Source: Rhodococcus sp. 1163
GTDB lineage: Bacteria > Actinomycetota > Actinomycetes > Mycobacteriales > Mycobacteriaceae
DNA length: 64,000 nucleotides
Assembly: GCF_002091985.1 (NCBI RefSeq)
Contig: NZ_MKKX01000003.1
Span: 62,001-126,000 of the forward strand
Direction: 5' to 3'
The translations under genes and the position numbers were made by a program. Below are positions 37,193 to 45,639 of the stretch, piece after piece; positions within the stretch are counted from its first letter, which is position 1; every line of letters starts with the position of its first letter. The notes beneath the pieces are model-generated. The model made no database searches and was not told the DNA's origin. It saw only the letters and a list, made by a program, of their open reading frames with translations.

Positions 37193-37223
37193 GCCGACCG
37201 GAGATTACTGACCACTGGTCGGC
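37193..37223. terminator. Weak hairpin between crcB and the LysR gene
   Basis: A 7-bp stem (37193-37199 and 37217-37223) with a 17-base loop lies between the convergent crcB and lysR-family genes. Confidence 0.3.
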
Positions 37224-37225
37224 CG

Positions 37226-38122
37226 TCAAGTCCTTGGCGAGGTGGCAATGTCCAAGAAGTCTCGGCGTGGGCCACGAAGAGGTTCACGCAGATCCCACAC
37301 CGCGCACAGTTCCCGCGGCATCGTCAGGGCGTCGATGTCGATGCGTGTCAATCGGCCGTCACGAAGGTCGGCAGCGACTGCCAACGAAGACAGGACCGTC
37401 GGTGCGTTCGCGGTCGCCACGGCCGATTTGATCGCGGTGACCGAGTTGAGTTCCAGCAGCGGCGGAACCGTCGGGTGCACGGTGCTCTCGTAAGTGGTGC
37501 GGGAACCGGATCCGAGCTCGCGCTGGACGAGTGCTGTCGCGGCCAATTCGTCGACGGTGACCGAGCCTCGCGACACCCACGGGTGCTGCGGTGGAACGAC
37601 GACGACGAGTTCGTCGGTTGCCACGACGCGAATTCCGAGGCCGTCCGGGATCTGCGGTCCTTCGACGAATCCGATGTCGGCGCGACCTGCAAGGACCTGG
37701 TGGGCAACCTCGGCCGAGTTCATCAACCGCATCTGCGTTCGTACGTCCGGAAACCGAGCCCGCATCAGGACGATCCAGCCCGGCAACAGATGCTCTGCGA
37801 CCGTCATGCTCGCAGCCACGGTAAGGCTCGCATTTTCCTCCCGCAGGAGGGATTGGACACCCGTCGCGAACTTTTCGGCGGCGCCGAGAACGTTGCCCGC
37901 CCACTCGAGAACAGCGACACCTTCGGGAGTGAGCACCACGCCGCTGTTGGTGCGGTCGAACACGCGGAGACCGATGTCGCGCTCGGCTGCCCGAATCCGT
38001 GCGCTGACCGCTTGCTGACTCAATCCGTGTTCCCGTCCGGCTGCGCTCATACTGCCCAGCCGCGCGACCGAGACCATCACGTCGAGCGCGGCGAGATCGG
38101 GGACCCGTGGGGACAGCGTCAT
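37226..38122 (-). CDS. LysR family transcriptional regulator
   Basis: A 298-residue LysR-type protein. The winged helix-turn-helix is at residues 9-68, with SMSAAGREHGLSQQAVSARIRAAE as its recognition region. The C-terminal effector-binding domain has the usual two-lobe pattern. ATG 38122 overlaps the stop of the ribokinase-family gene as ATGA, so this regulator is the second gene of an operon rather than divergent from its target, which is less usual for the family. The effector is unknown. Confidence 0.88.
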   Translation of the reverse strand: MTLSPRVPDLAALDVMVSVARLGSMSAAGREHGLSQQAVSARIRAAERDIGLRVFDRTNSGVVLTPEGVAVLEWAGNVLGAAEKFATGVQSLLREENASLTVAASMTVAEHLLPGWIVLMRARFPDVRTQMRLMNSAEVAHQVLAGRADIGFVEGPQIPDGLGIRVVATDELVVVVPPQHPWVSRGSVTVDELAATALVQRELGSGSRTTYESTVHPTVPPLLELNSVTAIKSAVATANAPTVLSSLAVAADLRDGRLTRIDIDALTMPRELCAVWDLREPLRGPRRDFLDIATSPRT

Positions 38123-38997
38123 CGTCGGGCTGCATCCGCGATGAGCGCGTCGATATCCGCTCGCGATCCCGACGACGCTCCGGTGCCACGACGCGTAGCA
38201 GCCAATGCCCCTGCTGCACAGGCCCATCGGACTGATTCTTCGGGACCCTGTAGCCAGCGAGCAGCCAATGCCCCGGTGAAGGCATCTCCGGCACCGGTGG
38301 TGTCGATGGCGTCGATCCGTGGAGCTCGAGCGTCGAACGTCGACGCCGGTCCGCGGTACCGAGCGCCGTTGGCGCCGAGCGTGGTGACGACGTGGGCAAT
38401 GCGATCGAGGACACTCGCGCCGACTGCGTCGGCTTCGGATTCGTTGACGATCAGGACGTCGACGACGTCGACGAGGACCCCCGGGAGTGGTCGAACGGGG
38501 GAGGGGTTCAGCATGACCACTGTGTCGTGGGCCCTGGCGTGAATCGCACCGGCGACGACTGTGTCGATGGGAATCTCCAACTGGCACAGCAAGATATCCG
38601 CGGTAGCGATGGTATCGAGTTCACGATCGGTCAAGGTGGACATCGTCGCGTTGGCGCCCGGGACGACGACGATCGAGTTCTCCCCGTGACGGTCGACGGT
38701 CACAGCTGCGATTCCGCTCGGACCTTCGGTGCGTCGGAGTCCGGATGCGTCGACACCGGCCTCGATGACACTTCGTTCGAGGTCGGTAGCGAATGCGTCG
38801 CCACCTACCGCCCCGAGGAATGCTGCGTCGGCGCCTGCCCGTGCCGCCGCGATGGCCTGGTTCGCTCCCTTTCCTCCCTGTGCGGTGTCGAAGGAGTCAC
38901 CCATGACGGTTTCGCCGGGCTCGGGTAGGCGTCGAGTCGTTGTCGTCAGGTCCATGTTGATACTGCCCAGGACAACGATGCGCGGAGTCGTCATCAT
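38119..38997 (-). CDS. PfkB/ribokinase family sugar kinase
   Basis: A 292-residue kinase of the PfkB family. It has the N-terminal GSINMDLT strand, the GGKGANQAIAAARAG loop typical of ribokinases, and the C-terminal DTTGAGDAFTGALAA motif with the catalytic Asp. ATG 38997 (or 38994) is chosen; the open frame continues far upstream without similarity. It is the first gene of a minus-strand operon with the LysR gene and faces the aminotransferase operon across the palindromic operator. The substrate is possibly ribose or another furanose. Its link to the neighbouring catabolic block is unclear. Confidence 0.85.
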   Translation of the reverse strand: MMTTPRIVVLGSINMDLTTTTRRLPEPGETVMGDSFDTAQGGKGANQAIAAARAGADAAFLGAVGGDAFATDLERSVIEAGVDASGLRRTEGPSGIAAVTVDRHGENSIVVVPGANATMSTLTDRELDTIATADILLCQLEIPIDTVVAGAIHARAHDTVVMLNPSPVRPLPGVLVDVVDVLIVNESEADAVGASVLDRIAHVVTTLGANGARYRGPASTFDARAPRIDAIDTTGAGDAFTGALAARWLQGPEESVRWACAAGALAATRRGTGASSGSRADIDALIADAARR

Positions 38998-39049
38998 CCG
39001 ACGATATGCGGCGTCCACGGTGGCCTCTATACGAGCATGGAGTTTGCGC

Positions 39050-39075
39050 GTTGCAGATTGTTGACAATCTGCAAC
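39050..39075. promoter_or_regulatory. Palindromic operator in the divergent ribokinase/aminotransferase promoter region
   Basis: Two perfect 12-base arms (GTTGCAGATTGT and ACAATCTGCAAC) flank TG. The site contains TTGACA (39061-39066), which forms a -35 with CACGAT (39084-39089) 17 bases later. A bound repressor would block the promoter. The same core recurs in inverted orientation at 45570-45588. The GntR regulator encoded at 44756 is the natural candidate ligand. Confidence 0.7.
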
Positions 39076-39096
39076 TGCTCCATCACGATGGACCGC

Positions 39097-40362
39097 ATGA
39101 CCGCGCCGACACGTACGCACCTCAGCCCCGCACTCAAGCAAGCGACTCCGATTGTCGTGGACCATGCATTGGGCAGCTGGATCTACAGCACCGACGGAAA
39201 ACGGTATCTGGACTTCACCACGGGCATCGGTGTCACCAGCACCGGGCATTGTCATCCGCGCGTCGTCGAAGCGGCACGTGATCAAGTAGGCAAGATCATC
39301 CACGCGCAATACACCACCGTCATGCACAAGCCGTTGCTCGAACTCACCGACAAACTCGGAGAGTTTCTGCCTGCGGGACTCGACAGCGTTTTCTATGCCA
39401 ACTCCGGCTCCGAGGCCGTCGAGGCTGCGATTCGATTGGCGCGCATGGCAACCGGTCGACCGAACATCATCGCATTCCATGGCGGATTTCATGGACGCAC
39501 CGTCGCTGCGGCATCGCTCACCACCGCCGGTACCAAGTTTCGGTCCGGATTCTCTCCGATCATGGGCGGGGTGCACATCGCACCGTTTCCACATGCCTTC
39601 CGCTACGGCTGGGACATGGACACCGCTATCGCTTTCGCTCTGCAGGAACTCGACTACCTCCTCGCAACCATTTCGAGCCCGGCAGACACCGCTGGGTTCA
39701 TCATCGAACCGGTGCTCGGTGACGGTGGCTACCTACCCACTCCGCCCGCGTTCCTCGAAGGGCTGCGTCGCCGCGCCGACGAGTATGGGATCGTCTTCAT
39801 CGTCGACGAGGTCCAGGCCGGTGTCGGACGGACCGGAAAGTTCTGGGGCCACGAGCATTCGACTGCCACCCCCGACATCGTGATCACAGCCAAGGGCCTG
39901 GCTTCGGGATTCCCGATCTCGGCGATCGCGGCGTCGACCGAACTCATGTCCAAGGCGTGGCCGGGATCGCAAGGAGGTACCTACGGCGGAAACGCTGTCG
40001 CCGCCGCTGCCGCGGTCGCCACGCTCGACGTCGTCCGCGACGAAGGACTCGTCGAGAACGCGCGCTTCCAGGGCGACGTGCTGCTCGACGGCCTGGTGGC
40101 ACTGCAAGCGCAGTACTCGGCCATCGGCGACGCGCGCGGACTCGGTCTGATGCAGGCCCTCGAATTCGTCGACGAGAACGGCAAACCCGACGCCGCTGCT
40201 GCCGGCCGCGTCCAACAGACTGCAATATCGGAAGGCCTGCTGTTGCTCACGTGCGGCGCGTTCGGCAACGTCGTACGAGTCATTCCTGCACTCATCGTCA
40301 CCGACGACGAGGTGGCCGAGGGACTCGATGCCATCGCTCGAACGTTGAAGCGCGCACTGTGA
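39097..40362 (+). CDS. Class III PLP aminotransferase (DoeD/GabT-like)
   Basis: A 421-residue aminotransferase of the omega-amino-acid group. YANSGSEAVEAAIRLAR, HGGFHGRT, FIVDEVQAGVGRTGKF and the PLP lysine K266 in TAKGLASGFP are diagnostic. By context I propose it converts L-2,4-diaminobutyrate to aspartate semialdehyde (DoeD role), but 4-aminobutyrate or a related omega-amine is equally compatible with the sequence. ATG 39097 is chosen because it falls 7 bases after the CACGAT -10, implying a leaderless mRNA; ATG 39088 would overlap that element. It is the first gene of a four-gene operon with overlapping ends. Confidence 0.85.
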   Translation: MTAPTRTHLSPALKQATPIVVDHALGSWIYSTDGKRYLDFTTGIGVTSTGHCHPRVVEAARDQVGKIIHAQYTTVMHKPLLELTDKLGEFLPAGLDSVFYANSGSEAVEAAIRLARMATGRPNIIAFHGGFHGRTVAAASLTTAGTKFRSGFSPIMGGVHIAPFPHAFRYGWDMDTAIAFALQELDYLLATISSPADTAGFIIEPVLGDGGYLPTPPAFLEGLRRRADEYGIVFIVDEVQAGVGRTGKFWGHEHSTATPDIVITAKGLASGFPISAIAASTELMSKAWPGSQGGTYGGNAVAAAAAVATLDVVRDEGLVENARFQGDVLLDGLVALQAQYSAIGDARGLGLMQALEFVDENGKPDAAAAGRVQQTAISEGLLLLTCGAFGNVVRVIPALIVTDDEVAEGLDAIARTLKRAL

Positions 40363-43283
40363 CGGTGATCGGCAACGTCGGGCAGGTCCTAGACGAACTG
40401 CGCAGGGCGGGCGTCGATGTCGATGTGAACTCGCGGCGCCTGGCCGAGTATTCGTACGACGCGTCGAATTACCGTGTGCCGCCTGTCGCCGTGGTGTTTC
40501 CTCGCAGTACCGCGGACGTGTGCGCGGTGGTGAAGTCGTGCGTGAAGGGCAGTGTACCGATCGTGAGCCGCGGCGGGGGAACGTCCATGGCAGGCAACGC
40601 GATCGGCGCAGGTGTGGTCCTGGACTTCTCGCGGCACATGAATACCGTGCTCTCGGTCGACGCCGAATCGAAGTCGGCCGTGGTCGAACCGGGGATCGTG
40701 CTTTCGGAACTCGCCGAGGCCGTGTCGGGCGCGACCGGCGGCTTATTGACTTATGCCCCCGACCCATCGAGCAGATCACGAGCAACCGTCGGCGGTGCGA
40801 TCGGCAACGATGCCTGCGGCAATCATTCGGTGCGGTACGGCCGGACAGCAGACCACACGATCGCTCTCGACATCGTCACTGTCGACGGGGTGGTGCTGCG
40901 GGCGACACGCTCCGGTGTCACCGCGGTCGATCCGTACGACGCTGCTGCCGTCGCTGCAGCGGCCAGGATCACCGCCGAGCTCCATGCGCTTGTATCGGAC
41001 AATCTGGCCGACTTTCGACTCGAACTCGGCCGGATTCCGCGGCAGGTTTCGGGGTTTCACTTGTCGACGTTGTTGCCGGAGAACGGCTTCGACGTGGCCC
41101 GTGCCCTCGTCGGCAGCGAAGGTACGTGCGCGATCGTCGTCGCTGCAACCGTCGCGCTCGTTCCCCTCCCGCCTGCTGCGTTGCTGTTGAGTTTGGGATA
41201 CGCCGATGTCGTCGAAGCTGCCGAGGACGTCATGACCATCCTAGAATTCTCGCCGGCGGCGGTCGAAGGGATCGACGCGAAGATCGTCGAGACGATGCAG
41301 TACCGAAGGGGAGCGGACTCGGTCCAAGGCTTGCCTTCGGGAAACGCCTGGCTCTACGTCGATCTCGATGGTGAGAACGTCGCCGAAGTCGAGGACAAGG
41401 CTGGGCGATTACTCGAACGCTTACGTGAGCTCGGCAGGTTGAAGGATGGGCGCATCGTCGCAGACCTTGCTGAACGGAAATCGCTGTGGCGGGTGCGGGA
41501 GGATGGTGCGGGTTTGTCGGCGCGTCTTGCCGGCGGTGGTGAATCCTGGCCCGGATGGGAGGATTCCGCGGTTGCACCCGAGAATTTGGCCGCGTACCTC
41601 GCAGAGTTCCGTGACCTTCTTGCCGCGCATTCGCTCACCGGGGTGATGTACGGACATTTCGGCGCCGGGTGCATGCACGTCCGCATCACTTTCGACCAAC
41701 GCAGTGACGCCGGAAGAGCAGTGATGGCGACCTTCCTACGTGAGGCTGCCGAACTCGTAGTCCGGCACGGCGGTTCGTTGTCGGGTGAACACGGAGACGG
41801 TCGGGCACGGTCGGAACTGCTGCCGATCATGTACTCGACCTCGATGCTCGACGCATTCGCACGGTTCAAACGTATCTGGGATCCTACGGGCGTCCTGAAT
41901 CCGGGCAGCATCGTCGATCCGATGCCGATGATGAACGACCTTGCATTGCAGGGTATTCCGAATCGTGAATGGAAGACGACCTTCGAGCTGCATCAGATCG
42001 GAGCGAAGCCGGACTTGGATCCGTTCGTGCACGCCACCCAGGCATGCGTCGGCGTCGGGCGCTGCCGATCCACCTCCGGTGGCGTCATGTGCCCGAGCTA
42101 TCGAGCGAGCGGGGACGAGAAGGACTCGACCCGTGGGCGTGCCCGCGTCCTTCAGGACATGGTTCGTAGTAGCGCGACGGTCGCGGCAGGGTGGGCTTCG
42201 AAAGATGTCGAGGAATCGCTCGACCTGTGTCTGTCCTGCAAAGCCTGTTCTACCGACTGCCCCGTCGGGGTGGACATGGCGACCTACAAGTCGGAGTTTC
42301 TGGATCATCACTACGCGGGGAAGCTGCGGCCGATTGCGCACTACTCGCTGGGCTGGTTGCCACGCTGGTTGAAAGTGACGTCGATCCTGGCACCGGTACT
42401 GAACCGCGCAATGACTCCGCGAACCGGCATCATCGCTGCCAGAATCGGCGGTCTCACGACCAAGCGATCGCTTCCACGGTTCGCCTCGCGACGGGAACTA
42501 CGCACGCAGACAGCGGGATCCGTGCCGGGAGGTGATGTCGTGCTGCTCGTCGACTCCTTCACCAAGGGGTTTCGGCCGGCCATCGTCGGTGCTGCGGTTC
42601 GCGTTCTCGCCGAGGGCAACCGGACAGCAGAGTGCAGGACCGACCTTTGCTGCGGGTTGACGTGGATTTCGACGGGGCAGCTGGCAACCGCCAAGAAGCA
42701 GTTGAGCAGAACCGTTGCCGCACTGGATGATGGCACCGACAGACCGATCGTCGTCACCGAACCGAGCTGTGCGGCAACGCTCCGCAAGGATATGCCCGAA
42801 CTGGTGGGCACCGAGGCGGCTCGACGGGTCGCCGCACGGGTGCAGAGTTTCGCCGGTGCGGTGATCGAGCTGGCTGCCGCGGGGTGGAGTCCGTCGGCCG
42901 ACGTCCCCGAAGAGGTCACCGTGCAGACCCACTGCCACGAGTACGCAGTGTTCGGCGAAGCCACGCAGCGAAAGGCGCTCGCTGCCGCGGGAATCGGCGG
43001 AGTCGACGAAGCGACCGGCTGTTGCGGGGTGGCAGGCAACTTCGGCTTCGAACCGGATCACTACGACATGAGCATGAAAGTCGCCGAACAGGCCCTGGCA
43101 CCAGCGGTACGACGCGCTGATCCGACCAGGCCGATCCTGACCGACGGCTTCAGCTGCCACATGCAGGTGCGCCAACTGACCGGCAATCAGAGCCCGTCGG
43201 CCTCGATGCACCTGGCGCAACTCCTCGATCCCGCGTCTTCGACACGTTCGACCCAGACCCCCAGGAAGGGGCATCAGCTATGA
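40359..43283 (+). CDS. FAD-binding oxidase fused to Fe-S/CCG domain dehydrogenase (GlcD-GlcF type)
   Basis: A 974-residue fusion. Residues 40-230 form a PCMH-type FAD domain (RGGGTSMAGNAIG, PDPSSRSRATVGG), and 240-530 form the FAD-oxidase C-terminal domain with GEHGDGRAR. Two 4Fe-4S cysteine clusters follow: CVGVGRC (about 562) and CLSCKACSTDCPVG (about 624-637). The last part has two CCG cysteine-rich domains (CCG at about 764 and 887). Such fusions oxidise 2-hydroxyacids such as D-lactate, glycolate or D-2-hydroxyglutarate and pass electrons to the respiratory chain. The GTG start overlaps the aminotransferase stop. The substrate here is unknown, and this protein is not part of known ectoine pathways. 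Confidence 0.85.
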   Translation: MTVIGNVGQVLDELRRAGVDVDVNSRRLAEYSYDASNYRVPPVAVVFPRSTADVCAVVKSCVKGSVPIVSRGGGTSMAGNAIGAGVVLDFSRHMNTVLSVDAESKSAVVEPGIVLSELAEAVSGATGGLLTYAPDPSSRSRATVGGAIGNDACGNHSVRYGRTADHTIALDIVTVDGVVLRATRSGVTAVDPYDAAAVAAAARITAELHALVSDNLADFRLELGRIPRQVSGFHLSTLLPENGFDVARALVGSEGTCAIVVAATVALVPLPPAALLLSLGYADVVEAAEDVMTILEFSPAAVEGIDAKIVETMQYRRGADSVQGLPSGNAWLYVDLDGENVAEVEDKAGRLLERLRELGRLKDGRIVADLAERKSLWRVREDGAGLSARLAGGGESWPGWEDSAVAPENLAAYLAEFRDLLAAHSLTGVMYGHFGAGCMHVRITFDQRSDAGRAVMATFLREAAELVVRHGGSLSGEHGDGRARSELLPIMYSTSMLDAFARFKRIWDPTGVLNPGSIVDPMPMMNDLALQGIPNREWKTTFELHQIGAKPDLDPFVHATQACVGVGRCRSTSGGVMCPSYRASGDEKDSTRGRARVLQDMVRSSATVAAGWASKDVEESLDLCLSCKACSTDCPVGVDMATYKSEFLDHHYAGKLRPIAHYSLGWLPRWLKVTSILAPVLNRAMTPRTGIIAARIGGLTTKRSLPRFASRRELRTQTAGSVPGGDVVLLVDSFTKGFRPAIVGAAVRVLAEGNRTAECRTDLCCGLTWISTGQLATAKKQLSRTVAALDDGTDRPIVVTEPSCAATLRKDMPELVGTEAARRVAARVQSFAGAVIELAAAGWSPSADVPEEVTVQTHCHEYAVFGEATQRKALAAAGIGGVDEATGCCGVAGNFGFEPDHYDMSMKVAEQALAPAVRRADPTRPILTDGFSCHMQVRQLTGNQSPSASMHLAQLLDPASSTRSTQTPRKGHQL

Positions 43284-44740
43284 CGTCCATGACGCGCCCG
43301 GCCATCACCTCGCCGACCCAGCTGTTCATCGGCGGGACCTGGCGAACAGCGAACAGCGGGAGGAAGTTCGACGTCGTCGATCCCGCAACCGGCGAGGTGC
43401 TCGCCGCCGTCGACGATGCCGACATCAGCGATGCGGAGGCTGCGATGGCGGCCGCTGTTGCAGCGCAGGAGTCCTGGGCGCAGACGGCACCACGCGCGCG
43501 AAGCGAGATCCTTTCTCGTGCATTCCACTTGATCATCGCCAGGACCGAGGAATTGGCTGCCATCATCACCGCCGAGATGGGCAAGCCGCTCGCCGACGCC
43601 CGAGGCGAAGTCGCGTACGGCGCAGAGTTCTTTCGATGGTTCTCCGAAGAGGCGGTCCGCATCTCGGGCGATCACACGCTGACCGGCGATGGAAAGAACC
43701 GCATCATCGTCACCAGAGCTCCGGTCGGTCCCAGCATTCTGGTGACGCCGTGGAACTTTCCGCTCGCCATGGGCACCCGAAAGATCGGTCCGGCGCTTGC
43801 CGCCGGATGCACGGTGGTGTTCAAGCCGGCCGAACAGACTCCGCTGACAGCACTCGCATTGGCTGCGATCCTCGTCGAAGCAGGGGTTCCCGACGGCGTG
43901 GTCAACGTGGTCCCGACGACCGACGCCGCAGGAGTCGTCGGATCGTGGATGGCCAGCGGCTCGGCCCGGAAGATCAGCTTCACCGGCTCCACGGCCGTCG
44001 GGAAGATTTTGTTGGCGCAGGCAGCTCCGACCGTGATGCGGACGTCGATGGAACTCGGCGGCAACGCCCCGTTCATCGTCGCCGAGGACGCTGACCTCGA
44101 CCGGGCCGTCGACGGGGCGATGGTGGCCAAGATGCGCAACATGGGCGAGGCCTGCACGGCAGCCAACAGGTTCTTCGTCCACCGCTCGCTCGCCAAGGAC
44201 TTCGCTGCCGAGCTCGCTGCTCGCATGGGTGCCTTGACAGTAGGTGTCGGCAGTCGGGCCGGTGTCGAAGTGGGGCCGCTCATCGATCGCAGCGGCCGAG
44301 CCAAGGTGCAACGTCTGGTCGACGATGCGCTCGCGCGCGGTGCCCGGGCGGTGGTGGGTGGGCAGGAAGATTCTGGGCCAGGCTATTTCTATCCTCCGAC
44401 GGTGCTCGACGATGTCGACGCCCAGTCCGATCTCATGTCGACCGAGATCTTCGGACCCGTTGCCGCGATCGTGCCGTACGACACCGAGGACGAAGTGATC
44501 GCGCTCGCCAACGACACCGAATGGGGGCTTGTGGGTTACGTTTTCACTCAGGACATCGATCGCGCATTGCGTATGGGGGAGCGGCTCGAAGTGGGAATGG
44601 TCGGCATCAACACCGGTCTCGTATCGAACCCTGCTGCCCCGTTCGGTGGCGTCAAGCAGTCCGGACTCGGCCGCGAAGGCGGCAAAGTCGGAATCGACGA
44701 GTTCTTGGAATACAAATACTTCGCAATCCCGAGGTCCTAG
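43280..44740 (+). CDS. Succinate-semialdehyde dehydrogenase-like aldehyde dehydrogenase (DoeC-like)
   Basis: A 486-residue NAD(P)-dependent aldehyde dehydrogenase. Catalytic Cys292 (GEACTAANR) and Glu258 (ELGGNAPF) are present, together with TPWNFPLAMGTRKIGPALAAG and FTGSTAVGK. The sequence type is GabD/SSADH-like. In ectoine breakdown the DoeC enzyme, from the same family, oxidises aspartate semialdehyde to aspartate, which would match the preceding aminotransferase. Succinate semialdehyde is the alternative substrate. The start overlaps the FAD/Fe-S gene stop as ATGA. Confidence 0.88.
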   Translation: MTSMTRPAITSPTQLFIGGTWRTANSGRKFDVVDPATGEVLAAVDDADISDAEAAMAAAVAAQESWAQTAPRARSEILSRAFHLIIARTEELAAIITAEMGKPLADARGEVAYGAEFFRWFSEEAVRISGDHTLTGDGKNRIIVTRAPVGPSILVTPWNFPLAMGTRKIGPALAAGCTVVFKPAEQTPLTALALAAILVEAGVPDGVVNVVPTTDAAGVVGSWMASGSARKISFTGSTAVGKILLAQAAPTVMRTSMELGGNAPFIVAEDADLDRAVDGAMVAKMRNMGEACTAANRFFVHRSLAKDFAAELAARMGALTVGVGSRAGVEVGPLIDRSGRAKVQRLVDDALARGARAVVGGQEDSGPGYFYPPTVLDDVDAQSDLMSTEIFGPVAAIVPYDTEDEVIALANDTEWGLVGYVFTQDIDRALRMGERLEVGMVGINTGLVSNPAAPFGGVKQSGLGREGGKVGIDEFLEYKYFAIPRS

Positions 44741-44755
44741 CAGGAGGTTTTGCAT

Positions 44756-45481
44756 ATGTCAGGTTCCCGAAGACTTACCCCGATCGACGCCCGCAATACG
44801 TCGATGGTGATCGCCGATCAGATCCGCGATCGCATCATCGACGGATCCTACACACCGGGCGAGCAGATCAACGAAGCCAATGTTGCTGCCGAGCTGGGGA
44901 TTTCGCGTGGTCCGGTTCGCGAAGCGCTCCAGCGGCTGAATCAGGAAGGCCTGTTGATCAGCTACCGAAATCGCGGTGTGTTCGTTGTCGAGCTCAGCGT
45001 CGACGACGTCGCCGAAATATACGAGGCCCGCGCGGCGATCGAGGTCGGTGCCGCATGGACGCTCGTCCACGGCGAGATCACCGTCCTGAAGGCGACGGCG
45101 GCGGAGTTGTCGGCAATCGTCGACCAGATGCAACCGTTCATCGACGCAGCGGATTGGTTCGGTCTGGCCGAGCGGGACCTGGCGTTCCACACGGCGATGG
45201 TGGCGGCGACGTCGAACAGTCGGATGTCGAGGATGTACGCCACATTGGCAGCTGAGGCACGCATCTGTATGACCAACCTGGAGACGGCATACTTCCGGCC
45301 CGAGGCGTTGGTCGAGGAGCATCGATTGCTGGTGGACCTACTCCTCGGTTCGGATTGGGCTGCACTCGAAGCAGGTCTGCACGAGCACATGGACACTGCG
45401 ATCGCAGACCTGAGTCGGTCCATGCAGGCCGAGGCGGCTGCCGGTGGGCTCGATGCCCGCGTCGGCGCTGTGGCCGACTGA
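44756..45481 (+). CDS. GntR family (FadR/FCD subgroup) transcriptional regulator
   Basis: A 241-residue regulator. The winged helix-turn-helix is at about residues 10-75 (VAAELGISRGPVREALQRLNQEG-type, with VREAL recognition helix). An FCD ligand-binding domain follows (about 85-225), with histidines in FHTAMVA, EEHRLL and LHEHMDTAI expected to bind a metal and a carboxylate ligand. AGGAGG lies 8 bases before ATG 44756. It is the last gene of the aminotransferase operon, so it is probably autoregulated through the 39050 palindrome, and it directly precedes the second operon, whose promoter carries the same site. Confidence 0.88.
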   Translation: MSGSRRLTPIDARNTSMVIADQIRDRIIDGSYTPGEQINEANVAAELGISRGPVREALQRLNQEGLLISYRNRGVFVVELSVDDVAEIYEARAAIEVGAAWTLVHGEITVLKATAAELSAIVDQMQPFIDAADWFGLAERDLAFHTAMVAATSNSRMSRMYATLAAEARICMTNLETAYFRPEALVEEHRLLVDLLLGSDWAALEAGLHEHMDTAIADLSRSMQAEAAAGGLDARVGAVAD

Positions 45482-45539
45482 GCGTGCACGTGGTGGACAG
45501 CGTGCGACTGATCGAAACGAAGAAGTAACACGAGTTCCC

Positions 45540-45588
45540 TTGCAGCACCAGGACTCGGACGCATAGCCTGATTGTCAACAATCTGCAA
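45540..45588 (+). promoter_or_regulatory. Promoter and operator of the M24 hydrolase operon
   Basis: TTGCAG (45540-45545), an 18-base spacer and TAGCCT (45564-45569) form a possible promoter. Immediately downstream, GATTGT-CA-ACAATC plus TGCAA (45570-45588) is the exact reverse complement of 19 bases of the 39050-39075 operator. Binding there would cover the transcription start. Confidence 0.6.
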
Positions 45589-45639
45589 AATGCACGGGAG
45601 GTCTCTGGGCCTCCCGCGACGCCCCGAAAGGGGGTACGA

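Noticed and set aside
39957-40358. N-terminal extension of the FAD/Fe-S gene as one 1108-codon protein
   Set aside because: The first 134 codons translate to Arg-rich sequence in the alternative frame of the aminotransferase gene; GTG 40359 with stop overlap gives the normal FAD-domain start.
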